DNA of 32,500 nucleotides from the NCBI GenBank assembly GCA_963575745.1, contig CAUYUJ010009369.1, positions 177,501 through 210,000 of the forward strand, written 5' to 3'. This document shows positions 22,086 to 32,500 of this stretch, in pieces. Numbering within the stretch: position 1 is the first letter of the stretch; every line of letters begins with the position of its first letter. The DNA is from Prorocentrum cordatum. Lineage: Eukaryota > Sar > Dinophyceae > Prorocentrales > Prorocentraceae. The notes beneath the pieces were generated by a model. That model was not told the origin of the DNA. It saw nothing but the letters and a program-made list of their open reading frames with translations, and ran no database searches. A program made the translations under genes and the position numbers.

Positions 22086-23311
22086 CCCGTGTTCCCCTCC
22101 CCGAGCAACACTTCGGCGTATCTGGCCTCTTCGCTTCCAGACCAATTCCACGTCTTAGGTGCAGAAGCCAGCTTGATCAGCACCTTGCTGCTTGCCTTGC
22201 GCCAGTACTCCTCAATATACTTGCGGGGTACTACAGTTTCTGACCGCGCTGCCCGAGATTGCGCCGTTCGGGAGGCGATCGGGAAGCGGAAGTACCACGC
22301 CGCGCCCGTGCGGCGGTTGCCGAATCTATGTCCGCGCCGGGGCAAACGCGCAGCCCGCGCCCCGCCCCCCCCCCCACAGCGATGCCAAGCTGAGCAACGA
22401 AGCGACGCGACGACGTCACCGACGAGGTGCATTGCCGTCGTCTCTTGTCGGTCTTCTCAGCTTTGCATCAGGGGGGCGGGAGGTGGGGGGGCCGGCGCTT
22501 TTGCGACTTCCAATATACGGTCAAAACTATATCACCGCTCGTGTAGTTTACTCTCGGCTCCTCTTTCACCCAGCGGGTTCGCAGCAGCATTCGTTGCACT
22601 GCCGCGTGGGCTGCAGGGGCTAAAGCACCGCTGGCCGTCGCAGTCGAACCCCTCGCGCAAGTTAGGATACTGCGCCTCACTTCTTGTTTCCCGTTTCTCT
22701 TCTTCATGCTTTGCCTTTCTTCTAACCTAGCATCGACCCCTCGGTCGTCCCCAAGGGTACCGATCGGGGCGAGGCCCATGTCGCTTGGAGGCGGCAAGGG
22801 GGTCTGAAATGAATGGACCTCGAGAAGGTCGATAAAGAAGGGTGGATCATGGCAAATTCACCCAAAATCAGTCCCTGGACCCCGTTCCCGGGGTCCATCT
22901 AAGCCAGTTTTTCACCCCGGGGCCGAAAACGCCCCCCGAAGGCCAGACACTGCAAAAACCCTCCCGAACCTGCCCGCCCTTCCTGCTGGCGGGAAACAGT
23001 GCTGGGCCACCTCAGACCCCCAAACTGCTCCAACATGTCGCACCCTGTCGCCAGTGCCGTACAGTGGGGGCCCGACCACGAGAAACCTTCCACAAGAAAC
23101 CTAACCCTGAGAACCCAGGACGTCCATCGATTCTTGGTGTGGGAACGTCACGCCTTCCAGAACAGATCCATCGAAATTCAAGAGACCTAGGGCACCCTGG
23201 AGTCAAGCAGTGTGTTTCTTGGCATGGGCCTCCACTGTATTGAGGCACGCCGGCCCCATGACCTCGTCGAGTCAAGAGGACTGACTCCATTGCCTGCGGG
23301 CCCCTTCCTGG
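22086..23311. other. Intergenic, no supported gene
   Basis: A moderate-GC stretch with scattered open frames that overlap on both strands. A small GACCCCGTTCCCGGGGTCC hairpin lies at about 22878-22897. Nothing could be assigned. Confidence 0.4.
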
Positions 23312-23319
23312 CCTACCGT

Positions 23320-23496
23320 GGGTTCGTGTCGTGCCGACCCTGGCGTTGGTTCCCGACGCCGCGGGGGTCGTTCAACCTGGTGCGATCGGCCGTTTCCGAA
23401 GCGTCAGCTCCTTCAGCATCGACCGATTCTGGGTCGCCGGCGGCGTTCAACGTTGAACGCGGGCGGCGGGGTCGCCGCCAGTCGACACGACGCGAG
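23320..23496. mobile_element. MITE-like element with 8-bp direct repeats, copy 1
   Basis: CCTACCGT occurs at 23312-23319 and again at 23497-23504. The ends between them are inverted (TTCGTGTCGTGCCGAC against CTCGCGTCGTGTCGAC). A related element lies at 27893-28071. No coding potential. The flanking repeats partly overlap the inverted ends, so the exact border is uncertain. Confidence 0.68.
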
Positions 23497-23504
23497 CCTA
23501 CCGT

Positions 23505-24028
23505 ACGCGCCCCTCCCTGCGGGCCCCCCTTGGCCTGCGGGCCCCCCTGGCCTGCGGGCCCCCGGCGCGCGCCTGCCCCGACCCGCGGGTCACCTGCCTG
23601 CCCTCCCGCTTCTGCCCCTCCAGGCTGCGGCCTGCCCCGCAGGGCCAAGTGCGGGCGAGTGGCAACGGCAGGGGGCCACATGCGACCTTCCCTGCGAGGT
23701 GAGCCCCGCCCTCCCCCTCAGAAATCGTGGGGGGTGGGGGTAGGGCTCGCATGTGGCCCCCTGAACGGGGGGATGACCCCTATGGGGGGTGAAGGAACAG
23801 GGCCCTAAAGGAGCCCTTCAGGGCCCCTTTTGGAGCCCGCAGCTGCCCCACAGCGGCCCGAAGGCCTCAAGGGGCCCCGTTGAAGCCCTTTGCTTCACAC
23901 CCAATGTGGGTCACCCCGCGATTGCCGCCCGCCCGACAAGTCCTACAGGACAACGCCCCCACCCTGGCGCCGAGGGCCCATAGGCCCTGCGGGGTGTGCA
24001 CGGTTTCCCCCGGGGCCGTAGGTGACCC
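23505..24028. other. GC-rich intergenic, no gene
   Basis: Contains a tandem CCTGCGGGCCCCC-type repeat at about 23515-23570. No supported gene. Confidence 0.45.
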
Positions 24029-24455
24029 GAGGAGGAGGAGGAGGAGGAGGAGGAGGAGGAGGAGGAGGAGGAGGAGGAGGAGGAGGAGGAGGAGGAGAGT
24101 GGAGGAGAAGCCAGGAGGAGGAGGAGAGGAGGATGAGGAGGAGGAGGAGGAGGAGGAGGAGGAGGAGGAGGAGAGGAGGAGAGAGGAGGAGGGAGGAGGA
24201 GGAGAAGAAGGAGGAGGAAGGGGGAGGCGGGGTAGGAGGAGAAGCGGGGAGGAGTGGGGAGACGGAAGGAGAGATGAGGCGGGGGGTGGGTGGAGGAGCC
24301 GAGGAGGAGGAGCAGGAGGAGGAGGAGGAGGAGGAGGAGGAGGAGGAAGAGGAGGAGGAGGAGGAGGAGGACGGCAGAGGAGGACGGCAGAAGAGGCGGG
24401 GGGAGGATGACGGCAGAGGAGGTCGACGGCTGAGGAAGAGGGGGGGGGGGGAGTG
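24029..24455. repeat. GGA microsatellite
   Basis: Long GGA/GAG tract interrupted by short GC-rich pieces. The long frames on both strands here are low-complexity artefacts. Confidence 0.88.
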
Positions 24456-24755
24456 GGTGCGGGAGGGAAGAGGCGGCGGGGAGCACACGGCACCCGCCGA
24501 CGGGGCGGCCAAAAATAATTCAAGAGCAATTTTTGTCCCTCGCGCGGCGCGAGTGGGCCCAGGGACCAAAGGAAACGACACCTCCACCGGCGCGAGGAGC
24601 CCGTGGGGGGGTCCTCGGGGTGGCGTGGCCCGCCCTCCCCGCCCGAGACTTCTCCTCTCTGGGGGCGGCCGGGTGGCTCTCTGAACTGGATGGATCCCGG
24701 GGGAGAGAGGCCTCCCAGAGGTCCGAGCAGATGGGGTCGAAGGATCGCGCCGCAT

Positions 24756-24866
24756 CGCCAGTGCACCGGCGATGCACTGGCGACGTCGGCGATGCATCGG
24801 CGACGTGGGCGTGGAGAAACTCGGCCTCCGCATCGAGCCGCATCGCCGACGCATCGGCGATGCGGC
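24756..24866. repeat. Two hairpins with GGCGATGCA repeats
   Basis: CGCCAGTGCA at 24756-24765 pairs with TGCACTGGCG at 24773-24782. GCCGCATCGCCGA at 24837-24849 pairs with its complement at 24854-24866. Between them GGCGATGCATCGGCGACG units repeat. The function is unknown. Confidence 0.65.
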
Positions 24867-26436
24867 GCGAACCTCGGACCCCACTCACTCGGACCCCATC
24901 TATAGGAGGCCTAGAAGACATCGGTCAAGAAGGGCACACCCGCTCAACAGCGGCCCGCGGTAACGGGCTCCGGAGGCCGAAGTGGAGGACGAGCGCCCGG
25001 AAGGAACAACAGCAGACTGCCTGATCCGGGGTCCCAGAGCCGCTTCCTGGACCTCTCCTGCAGGGTGCGTCCCGCCCGGACCTCGCGGCAGATCCGGCGG
25101 TGTCCACGCGGGCGCCCCCAGGACGAGCACAGACCTCCAGAGAGCCAACCCCGGTCCTCGAACCTCGAACCCCAGGTCCAGAGGGCCCCAGCGGGCCGAA
25201 ATCGATACACACGTCCAGATTGAAAGAAGAGATCGTCCGATCTCTGGGGGGCTTGCGTCGCCAGCACTACATGTCGCCAGCCTCGGCGAGGGCGACAACT
25301 CTACGCCCGCACCGATTCCGCCCAGGTGCATCCCAGGCCCGGTGTGTACGCCCCTCTGGCTTGGCTAGGATGGCATGCTCACCGACCTTGGGCCCACGAT
25401 CGGCCTGGCCAAGATCGGTGCAGGCGTACAATTTGGGGGAATCAAAATGTACCCGTACCGCTACTCCCTGGACCTCTCCCAGGGTGCGCTCTGACCAGCA
25501 CTTTGAGGCGAAGCCAGCCGTGGCGACGAGAGCCTCCCAGGAGGACCCCCAAAAGGCGACAGTGGCGGCATCGGTACTTCTTCCTGCTCCGGCGCACCGC
25601 CCGCGCGCGCGCCGCCAGCGCGCGGTCCGACGCGAGCACCCTGACCCGCGACGCGCGCGCCGAGACGGCCGCTGGGAAAATTCGTCCGCCGCCGTACGTC
25701 AACGTGCATCGTTCGTCGTCGTACGGCATCCGTTGTCCTCGTTGCTAGGGCAAGCATGATGTCACGATAGGATCGGCTCAACGTTCCAGGATTTGCAGAG
25801 TATCTAGCGGCGCAGACGGTGTGGAACATTAGGAAGCATGGGAAATCCTGGAAACCTTGTGGAATCCTGGAACGTATGACCTCGTGCACCTCTGAGTTAA
25901 ATCGTTCGTCGTCGTGCTCGGTGGTACCCTCAGACTTGTTGTGTTGCACCTTCGGGGGACCTTGTCTGTCCCATCGCGCCGCGATCCGCGTCGAATCCGT
26001 GCCGAATCCGTGCCGAGCACGTCGAATCCGCGTTGAATCCACGCCGATTGCACGGCGATCGGCGCCGACCGCGCGCCAGACATCAGAAACGATCGCGATC
26101 CAAGGGACAAACAAGGCCCCGAGAAGTCGCGACGCGAATGACGGAAACGGCGGCCGACGCACGTCGTCAGGCGGTACGCCGTCGTGCCTCATTCGTCGTC
26201 GTACGTCGCTTGTCGTTCGCCGTCCGTTGCCATCGTTCGTCGTCGTGGCTGTTGGCCCCCTCTGATCTGATGCCCTCCGACATCGGCGAGGGCGCCTGGC
26301 GAGGGCGCCACGAGGCCGCCGCTGAATCCCGCGACGAGGCCTGCGCGGCGGCGGCTGGCGGCTGGGGAGGGGGGCGCCCCCGGGACGCCGACGAGCTGCC
26401 GCACGTCCGCCCGCCCCCTCGAGGGCCACCGGGCCG
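24867..26436. other. Intergenic, no supported gene
   Basis: Mixed sequence with several GTCGTCGT runs and short CCGAATCC/GTCGAATCC repeats near 25983-26045. Frames on both strands reach over 300 codons only in GC-rich shadow phases and show no domain. No gene is called. Confidence 0.4.
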
Positions 26437-26560
26437 CCCGTTGCCCGGGGCTCCAAAGTTGGAGGATCGGGAGATTCGCTCTCTGGAAATGTGAGATCGT
26501 CCTGGGGCGCCCTCGTGGCCGCGGCCGGGCCCGCTTCGAACTCCTAGGCAGAGCGCCGCA
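26437..26560 (+). mobile_element. tRNA-like SINE candidate, copy 2
   Basis: CCGTTGCCCGGGGCTCC ... GAGATTCGCTCT, then GGGGCGCCCTCGTGGCCGCGG and CGAACTCCTAGGC, aligns with 20598-20720 along its length. Divergence in the A-box part indicates an old copy. Confidence 0.4.
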
Positions 26561-26964
26561 CGCGACGCAAGAGAGGTGCAAAGCGTCGATGTCTGGCCCC
26601 TGAGCAGGCAGTCGATGTTTGGTCACTCCGGCATTTTTCCTCGATGTTGGCCTCCGCGGCACGTCGTTGGGCCCGGGGGCCATCAATAGAGGGCAGAACA
26701 TCCACCCCGATAGTAACCACTCCGACACGCGAAGCCGCTTCGTAAACGCACCCAAATAAGGGATCAAGCAGGGCAGGGCTGTCTAGTAGACGCCCAGGGC
26801 CGTTTAGTAAACTCGGGGGCGCGCAAACATGGATTAGCGATCCATGGATTTGGCGCGCGGCCGCCAAGACGCGGCCGCTGCCGTCTCGCTCGGCGGCGGC
26901 AATCAGCGATTCCACATGGAAACGGGACCCGTCGCTAATCCACGCCCCCTTAGTCCGTTCGGCT

Positions 26965-27139
26965 CCACGCAAGAGTGACCCTGGGTAAGAATGACCTTTG
27001 GTGCACGGCTTTTTGAGCGGCGCGGGGGGACCAAACCTGGGCGCGCAAGCCGCTGCTCCTGCTTCGTTCTCGGCCATGTGGGGACCCACCTGTGCCCGCA
27101 CCAGAGGTCACTCCGGCGAAAGGTCACCCTTGCGTCTGG
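26965..27139. mobile_element. MITE-like fold-back with about 40-bp arms
   Basis: The left arm (CCACGCAAGAGTGACC ... GACCTTTGGTGC, 26965-27004) and right arm (27098-27139) are inverted copies matching at roughly three quarters of positions. The interior is not coding. Confidence 0.6.
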
Positions 27140-27469
27140 TCGATCCATGTCTGCGATCGCCTGATCAACGCCAACTGTCCGGTCTGGGTGCTTTTTCCTT
27201 TCTGGAACCAGGCACGGACCCGTCCGCAGCGGCGGCTGCACAAGTCGTGCTCGGGCTGTGCGCCGTGTCGCGCAGGGCGTCGGCGTCGCGCGAAGCGGCA
27301 GGCGGACCCCGCGAGTGGTGTGATCACTGGCAGCGAATATCGTTCGCGAAATTTGTTCATTGCCCCCACGCCGTTTTGCCCCCACGACGCCCATTTTTTT
27401 GAAGCTGTCCCCAGGATCCCTCCCAAATTCCTGGGTCGTGGCGAACACTAAGGCGAAGGCGCTCACGCC

Positions 27470-27540
27470 GTCGTCATCGTCATCGTCATCGACATCGTCG
27501 CCGTCGCTGTCGTCGTCGTCGTCGTCGTCGTCGTCGACGA
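27470..27540. repeat. CGT/CAT triplet microsatellite
   Basis: GTCATC units followed by GTCGTCGTC units. Confidence 0.85.
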
Positions 27541-27693
27541 CCCTCGAAGAAGGTTAACCACCTCGGTTCCAAATCCTCCGTCGTCTGCTTGCTTCTCGTT
27601 CCGTTTCTCCCCTTCCGTCGCCGCGCAGCACAAACTTTCGGGCCGCTCCTTAGATCAACTGGGATGGGCGCGGAAAGTGCTAAAGGGATAAAC

Positions 27694-27884
27694 GGGTTAA
27701 TCCGTGGATGCAAAGGTGGGTTGCATCTGGCCTAACCTAGCTCTTACGTAGGCACATGTTCCCCAAGTAACTCAGCCGGGTTAGACAACTCCGCTAAAGG
27801 GTGGAGTCCACTGAGCCAATATCGCCAACCACCAAAAGCAACTTAGGCCAGATGTAATCCACCTTAGCATCCACTGATTAACCC
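27694..27884. mobile_element. MITE-like element with 40-bp terminal inverted repeats
   Basis: The ends start GGGTTAATC and share GTGGATGC, AAGGTGG and CATCTGGCCTAA in inverted orientation, with about six mismatches in 41 bases. The interior has AACTCAGCCGG- and GGTGGAGTCC-like words and no coding frame. It directly abuts the next element. Confidence 0.75.
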
Positions 27885-27892
27885 CCTACGGT

Positions 27893-28071
27893 AGGTTCGT
27901 GTCGTCCGACCCTGGTGCTGGCTTCTGACACCACTGGGATCGTTCAGCCTTGAACGATCGGCCGTCTCCGAAACGCCAGATTGTTCGGCATCGATCGATT
28001 CTCGGTCGCAAGCAGCGCTCAACCTTGAACGCCAGCGGCGGGGTCGTCGCCCATCGGCACGCCGCGAATGC
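27893..28071. mobile_element. MITE-like element, copy 2 of the 23320 family
   Basis: Starts GGTTCGTGTCGTCCGACCCTGG and shares GATCGTTCA, CGATCGGCCGT, TCGATTCT and GGCGGGGTCGTCGCC with copy 1 in the same order. The ends are weakly inverted. Confidence 0.62.
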
Positions 28072-28233
28072 TTAGGTCGGGCATGTCCCCCTACGGGCGG
28101 GTTTTGGACGACCAGAAGAAAGCAATGCTCAGAGCGTGCCCCAAAATAGTCAAACAATAATGAAAACATCGTCCCCAGAATATTTTTGGACTGCTCTTGA
28201 AGGCTCCTCCTGTAGAGCGACATGCCCGGCTGA
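28072..28233. mobile_element. MITE-like element related to 20420-20597
   Basis: The left end TTAGGTCGGGCATGTCCCC and the right end (reverse complement TTTCAGCCGGGCATGTCGC) are inverted copies and match the family signature GTCGGGCNTG-YCCCC. The interior shares CCCCAAAATAGTCAAA- and AATATTTTTGG-like words. No flanking duplication visible. Confidence 0.62.
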
Positions 28234-28415
28234 AAAATACCGGCCTTCCCGCGACGCCCTGCGGGCGCTTCGCACCGCAGCGTGCCCGCGCGCCCGCACG
28301 CGGTCTCCCCCGCGGCCCCGCGGGGCCCCGCGGCGCCGGGTCTCCCTCGGAGCTCTCGGAGCGCACACGCAGCGACGCCGGAAGCCCGAGCTGAGCTGCG
28401 TGTGCATCTTGCCGT

Positions 28416-28640
28416 CGCTCGGACGTCCACTTCCCGTTTGTTTCGCTCGATGGTCCAGGATGTTCCTCAAGGGTCCTCGCCGAAGACAAAAATACACACG
28501 TCCGAGCGATGCCAGGCGGACGTCCATTTCCCGTGCATTTTTCGGTTTCGCGCGTGTTTTTGTTTGCTCGATGGTCCAGGATGGTCCTCGACGGTTCTCG
28601 CCGAGGAAACATGCACACGTCCGAGCGATCGACAAGGCAT
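28416..28640. repeat. Diverged tandem repeat, about 121-base period
   Basis: GCTCGATGGTCCAGGAT recurs at an offset of 121 bases. GTTCTCGCCGA/GTCCTCGCCGA, ACACGTCCGAGCGAT and GGACGTCCAYTTCCCG recur with it. About two units are visible. Confidence 0.65.
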
Positions 28641-28861
28641 CGGGAAGGCGAACCTGCTTCCCCATGCACGCTTTTTTGGAAGCAGGCTCGACTTCCCGGT
28701 GCACGCAGGTCATTATCTGGAAGCAGCTTCGACCCCCCAAAGCACGCAGTTCGTCTCGAACCGACGTCGAAAGCCTCTGGGGCGGCGGCCACACGACGGC
28801 GGCGGCGGAAGAGGCGGCGACGACGACGACGACGACAATCCCTGAGATCCGGGCGTTTCAA

Positions 28862-28980
28862 CACTTTTGAACCGGGCGTCTGCGCCCAGCTTCGGGCCCC
28901 CGGATTCTGACAGGTCCATCCAGCTCGAAGCATGGCGCAGAAAGGTAGGGCCCAGGCTCCTGGTCGTGATTTTTCACGAC
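28862..28980 (+). repeat. Dispersed repeat, copy 1 of 2
   Basis: TTTTGAACCGGGCG ... CCATCCAGCTCGAAGCATGGCGCAGAA aligns with 30353-30470 in the same orientation. Confidence 0.55.
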
Positions 28981-29171
28981 GCTCCGTTTTTTCTCTGCAT
29001 CGGATTTCAGGGGTAGACGAAGACGGCAGCGGTGACGGCGGCGGCGGCGGCGACTTCTTCCCTGGAGAGGCGCGACAGCGCGGGCAGAGGGTGCAAGCCA
29101 GTCTGCAGTCGGCACTGTGCAATCCGAAGCAGCGGCGACGAGAGCTAGCGGCAGCGGGACGAGTACTCAAG

Positions 29172-29366
29172 GAATATGTTGCTCCCATCTTACTTAAGGA
29201 CCACATCCCAGAAGTAATTTCGAGCACCCAGAAACGTGTCGAAAGAGTGTCGAAACAGTGTCTCCCAGGGCCCGACACGTGAAAACCCTTGAGTTTTGGT
29301 ACTTTTTTTCATGGTGCTCGAAATTCTTTCTGGCGATCAAGGCTAAAGTAGGTTGGAACATCCTAA
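29172..29366. repeat. Fold-back repeat
   Basis: The left half ends GAAGTAATTTCGAGCACCCAG; the right half contains the complement of GAAAGAATTTCGAGCACCAT and matches outward for about 60 bases with gaps. The centre carries a CGTGTCG/CGACACG inner hairpin. Confidence 0.55.
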
Positions 29367-29859
29367 CTCAAGGACAGAAACGTACCGCGATGCCGCACTC
29401 CCCCAGCCGTGGCGGCGGGGGCTGTCCAGGACAAGCAGCGGCATCGGTACTAGTATCTTGAAGGCCAACCTTAGGGGGGGGACGGGCGAGGGGAGCATCG
29501 ACCCGGAACCGGCAATAAATACATCGCCGATAATTCGGCGGTGGGCCCCCGATGCCGAACCCGGGTGGGCTACTGGCCCCCCTCTCCTATCCCCCCTACC
29601 GATGCCACTGATGTCCCGCTCCTCAAGTCTTTCTTGGCTCGTAGCGCCAATCCCCTGATCTCCGGGCCGGTCCCATTCAGGGCCCGGTCCCAGGAGGCCC
29701 GCACGCAGGTTGTGGGGGTCTCGTGCCGTAGCCCCGCTGGCGCGCGCGGAGTGTGCCGCGACGCTGATCAAGAGCTCATGCCGAGCACAACATCCGCGCT
29801 CGCCTGAAAAGATCCCCACCTCGCCCCAGTGGTCCGCTCCCGCTTCCGCTTCCTCTGGG

Positions 29860-30080
29860 AAGCTGCGACGACGACGGCGGCACCGAGCGACGGCGGCGAG
29901 CGGCGGCGGCGAGCGGCGAGCAGCGGCGGGCGACGGCGGGTGACGCCGGCGGCGGGTGACGCCGGCGGCGGCGGGCGGCGGCGCGCAGCGGCGGGCGACG
30001 GCGGCGTCGACCACGGCGGCGACGAGCGACGGCGGCGGCGGCGGCGAGCGGCGGCGGCGAGCGGCGGCGGCGGCGCGGCA
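29860..30080. repeat. GC-rich CGG/GACGG simple repeats
   Basis: Degenerate GGCGGC, GCGACGGCGG and GAGCGGCGGCG units. All overlapping frames are low complexity. Confidence 0.8.
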
Positions 30081-30352
30081 GGGCGGCGCCTGCCGACACG
30101 GAGGCCGGGACGCCCGCCAGCACGCCGGCAGACAGCGCCGCAGGGCCGGCGGCAGCGGCGCCCGCCGCGAGGCCAGCGGAGAGGCCGGCGTAGAGGCCCT
30201 CCCCGGGGAGCTGCGTGCAGCCGGGCCCCCCAGAATCCGGACGGAGGGCTTCGGGCTGTTTCTTCAGCCCCTGGAGGCCCTCGCAAGGCCTCGGCGCCGT
30301 CAAGAAAGGACTCAGGATGAAACACCGGCCCCACCCTGAGATCCTGGCGACT

Positions 30353-30470
30353 CAATTTTTTCGAGCCGGGCGTTTTCGCTTTTCTGCGCGCCCCGGGGCC
30401 ATCACAGATCGATCCGGCTCGAAAAATGACGCAGAACGATTGGGATTAGGGCTCCGCGGGCGCGACTTTG
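30353..30470 (+). repeat. Dispersed repeat, copy 2 of 2
   Basis: TTTTTTCGAGCCGGGCG ... GATCCGGCTCGAAAAATGACGCAGAA. In this copy the CGAGCCGG and CCGGCTCG words also form an inverted pair about 60 bases apart. Confidence 0.55.
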
Positions 30471-30544
30471 GTCGGTGCTGCAATTTCTTCGCCTCGAGAC
30501 CTCGGGGGGTCGACGCCGTGGACAAATCATGACGTCGGGGGCCC

Positions 30545-30660
30545 GGGTCGGCGGAGGAGCGGCGGCGGCGGCGACGGCCGACGGCGGCGCGGCCGACCGC
30601 GTGGAGCGACGGCGACGGCGACGGCGACGGCGGCGAGCGATGGCAGCGGCGGCGGCAGTT
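30545..30660. repeat. CGG/GACGG simple repeat
   Basis: Degenerate GGCGGCGACGG units; no gene. Confidence 0.7.
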
Positions 30661-30689
30661 TGAGCAGGGACCGACCGCCTCGTCATTTT

Positions 30690-31076
30690 CATAGGCCTAC
30701 CACGAGATGTTCTTACAAGAAGTCCGAGATGTACTAGGAGCAACAACACTGTTCTTAGAGCATAAGCCCGATGTCGGGCGTTGGCAGAACTGGGTTTAGC
30801 AAAACCTGGTTTAGTGATTTGTACCGGCGCCCCCCCGCCCCATTTCCACTTACCAGAACTGCCGTCACCCGAAAAACATCGGTTACGGCAAACCTGGTTT
30901 AGTGAATCTGGCCAATTGAGGGGCCCCAGGGCCCTACCACTAACCGGGTCCCCTTACCCGGGGTCCTGGCCATACCCGACGATGGTTTAATACAAGACAG
31001 TCCCAGACAGAAATGTTCTAAGAACATTTCGTGGAAACCACAAAAGGTTCTTAGAACATTCTTTGGTAGGCCTATG
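30690..31076. mobile_element. MITE-like element with CATAGGCCTACC ends
   Basis: CATAGGCCTACC begins at 30690 and its complement ends at 31076; the arms stay similar into ATGTTCTTA-type sequence for about 30 bases. Inside are two copies of AACCTGGTTTAGTGA (30803 and 30891) and a perfect GAAATGTTCT-A-AGAACATTTC hairpin near 31010-31030. No coding capacity. Confidence 0.72.
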
Positions 31077-31496
31077 GGCACGCCAGGACGCTTCGCCACT
31101 GCTTGAGCAGTGCAGCCAAGGGCGCCGCTTGCTAAGGAACAACGGCGGCGTCGGCGACGGCCGCCGGCGGCAGCGCGGCCGACAGCGGCGTCGACGGTGG
31201 CAGCGTCGACGATCCCGAATCTCCGACGACCTGATTCTGTCCGGTCTCGGCGGGCCCAGAGGCCATCCACAATAGATCTGTGGAAGGGGTCAGGACCTCT
31301 GCGCACGCCGAAATAATATTTTCTTTTCTTTTTGTTGTTGAACACTATTACTCCTAAAGAATTATTATTGTTGGACCCCCTGGTGCACGCCCCCCGCCCA
31401 AAACCTAGGCCGCAGCTACATTTTCATCATTTTTCTGCGAAAGCTTCAGAAAAGTGGATTACCCCCGGATCCGGTTTTTTGTTGACGCTCGTTTTC
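31077..31496. other. Intergenic, no supported gene
   Basis: Transition from GC-rich to AT-rich sequence; nothing recognised. Confidence 0.4.
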
Positions 31497-32040
31497 CCTT
31501 GCAAAAAACAATAGAAAATGAAAATTCTTGTTCTTAGTTGATCAAATTTCAAGAATCCCTTGCAAAAAATAAGGTAAAGTGGACATTCGCGCTCGCAAGA
31601 CGAAATCCTTCCAAAACCTTAGGTTTCGTAGCGATTTTAACATAAAAACATCAAAAACCCAATGGTTTTTTAAGAAAAAATTGTCAAAATGTCCTTCCGC
31701 GCGCTCTTGCGGATTCATAGGAAACACACCACTTTTTAAACATTTCTGTCAAAAGGGTCTTTGCGTGCTACTTCTTCAGGTGCTTTGAACTTCTCCAACA
31801 ACGGTTGCGCGCCTGCGAGGGCCACCATCCCTTGCAAAAAATGAGACGAAGTGCACATGCGCGCGGCCGCCGCGCGCGCATGTCGAAATCCTGCCAAACA
31901 CAATGGGTTTTCAATAATTTCAAGATGCGATGTTCAGAAAACATATGAAAACGCACTACTTTCTCATCCGAAAAATCTCGAAATCCATTCGCGGTCTCTT
32001 GATGAATCTTTAAAACCCAAGATGGCCCCAAGAAAACCCG
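31497..32040. repeat. AT-rich diverged duplication
   Basis: CCCTTGCAAAAAA occurs near 31497, 31557 and 31829. The last two are each followed by similar words (AAGTGNACAT, then CGAAATCCTNCCAAA). This suggests an old duplication with a period of about 270 bases. No gene. Confidence 0.5.
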
Positions 32041-32470
32041 CGTTGGGCACTGAGAGTTAGGATCATAGCGCCATGAGTCTATGAGCAATGCATGCGTCAT
32101 CCTTGGGACTGTATAACATCAATGTAACACATGTACTTCTGTAATCGCATCCCCACGAATTTGCCCCAAAAATGTGACCAACTATCTTGGCACTGCGTAC
32201 CATCTCACGTGTACCGTGTACCACATCATATGTAACAGATGTGATCAACCTCTGTGGGTGTGTACCCCACGCCAGTGTAGTAGCCAGGGTCGTCCGCACG
32301 CCACGAAGTGAAGTGTCCCAACGTCATAGGGCGGGAAGCTGGGTGTGGGTGGTCTCGAAGAGTCGTTTGGATATTTGGTAGAGCTTGAACGGCCCCCCCA
32401 CGAAGTGGGGGTATTGGCTGGTGTCGCAAGAAAACCCTGGCACTGGGGAGAACACTGAGCGTTCGGGTAA
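32041..32470. other. Intergenic, no supported gene
   Basis: No gene, repeat family or boundary recognised. Confidence 0.35.
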
Positions 32471-32473
32471 AAT

Positions 32474-32500
32474 GATTGTTGTTGTTGTTGTTGTTGTTGT
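32474..32500. repeat. TTG microsatellite at window edge
   Basis: GTT/TTG triplets run to the end of the window. Confidence 0.9.

Noticed and set aside
23867-24884. Open frames of about 300 codons on the minus strand
   Set aside because: They consist mainly of the GGA microsatellite read as Ser/Pro/Leu, with no domain.
28932-29282. A 116-codon open frame (MAQKGRAQAPGRD...)
   Set aside because: It begins inside a dispersed repeat and runs through a fold-back repeat; half is Gly/Asp simple sequence.

Overview
The window looks like nuclear DNA of a dinoflagellate. The DNA is very GC-rich and full of triplet microsatellites and small fold-back repeats. Degenerate copies of the dinoflagellate spliced-leader sequence (core GTAGCCATTTTGGCTC) sit just upstream of most genes I trust. 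High GC would fit a Prorocentrum-like species, but that is a guess. No rRNA, tRNA gene, CRISPR array or bacterial operon is visible.

The centre of the window (3842-20133, about 16.3 kb) is one giant multigene DNA transposon. It is bounded by 36-bp terminal inverted repeats differing at one position, with AT-rich subterminal arrays of TACTTATAAGTA-type palindromes just inside each end. It carries a DDE-type transposase (15534-17570; candidate D133, D350, E519 plus a zinc-knuckle-like insertion) resembling the Tnp2/Plavaka/KDZ group. It also carries at least seven other genes that I cannot assign: a coiled-coil gene on the minus strand at the left end, then genes on the plus strand at 6239, 8252, 10159, 12405, 17974 and 19327. 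Their products are mostly disordered, Lys/Arg-rich, SR-like, coiled-coil or zinc-finger-like, as expected for nuclear or DNA/RNA-binding accessory proteins.

The genes are separated by spacers packed with a 16-bp interrupted palindrome, AGCGAT-N4-ATCGCT, embedded in GGA-rich DNA. I count about 44 exact copies and roughly 20 near copies, all inside the transposon, essentially none inside the coding regions and none seen outside it. Six of the genes fall into three pairs with related 5' leaders. A second fold-back element (11868-12233) is nested between two genes.

Flanks: 1-3841 is microsatellite-rich DNA with no convincing gene. From 20134 to 32500 the sequence is a mosaic of short nonautonomous elements (MITE-like fold-backs, two with apparent 8-bp target duplications), a tRNA-like SINE candidate in two copies, diverged tandem repeats and triplet tracts; I find no convincing gene there. 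Genes are predicted by eye; exon structures, starts and functions are inferences.
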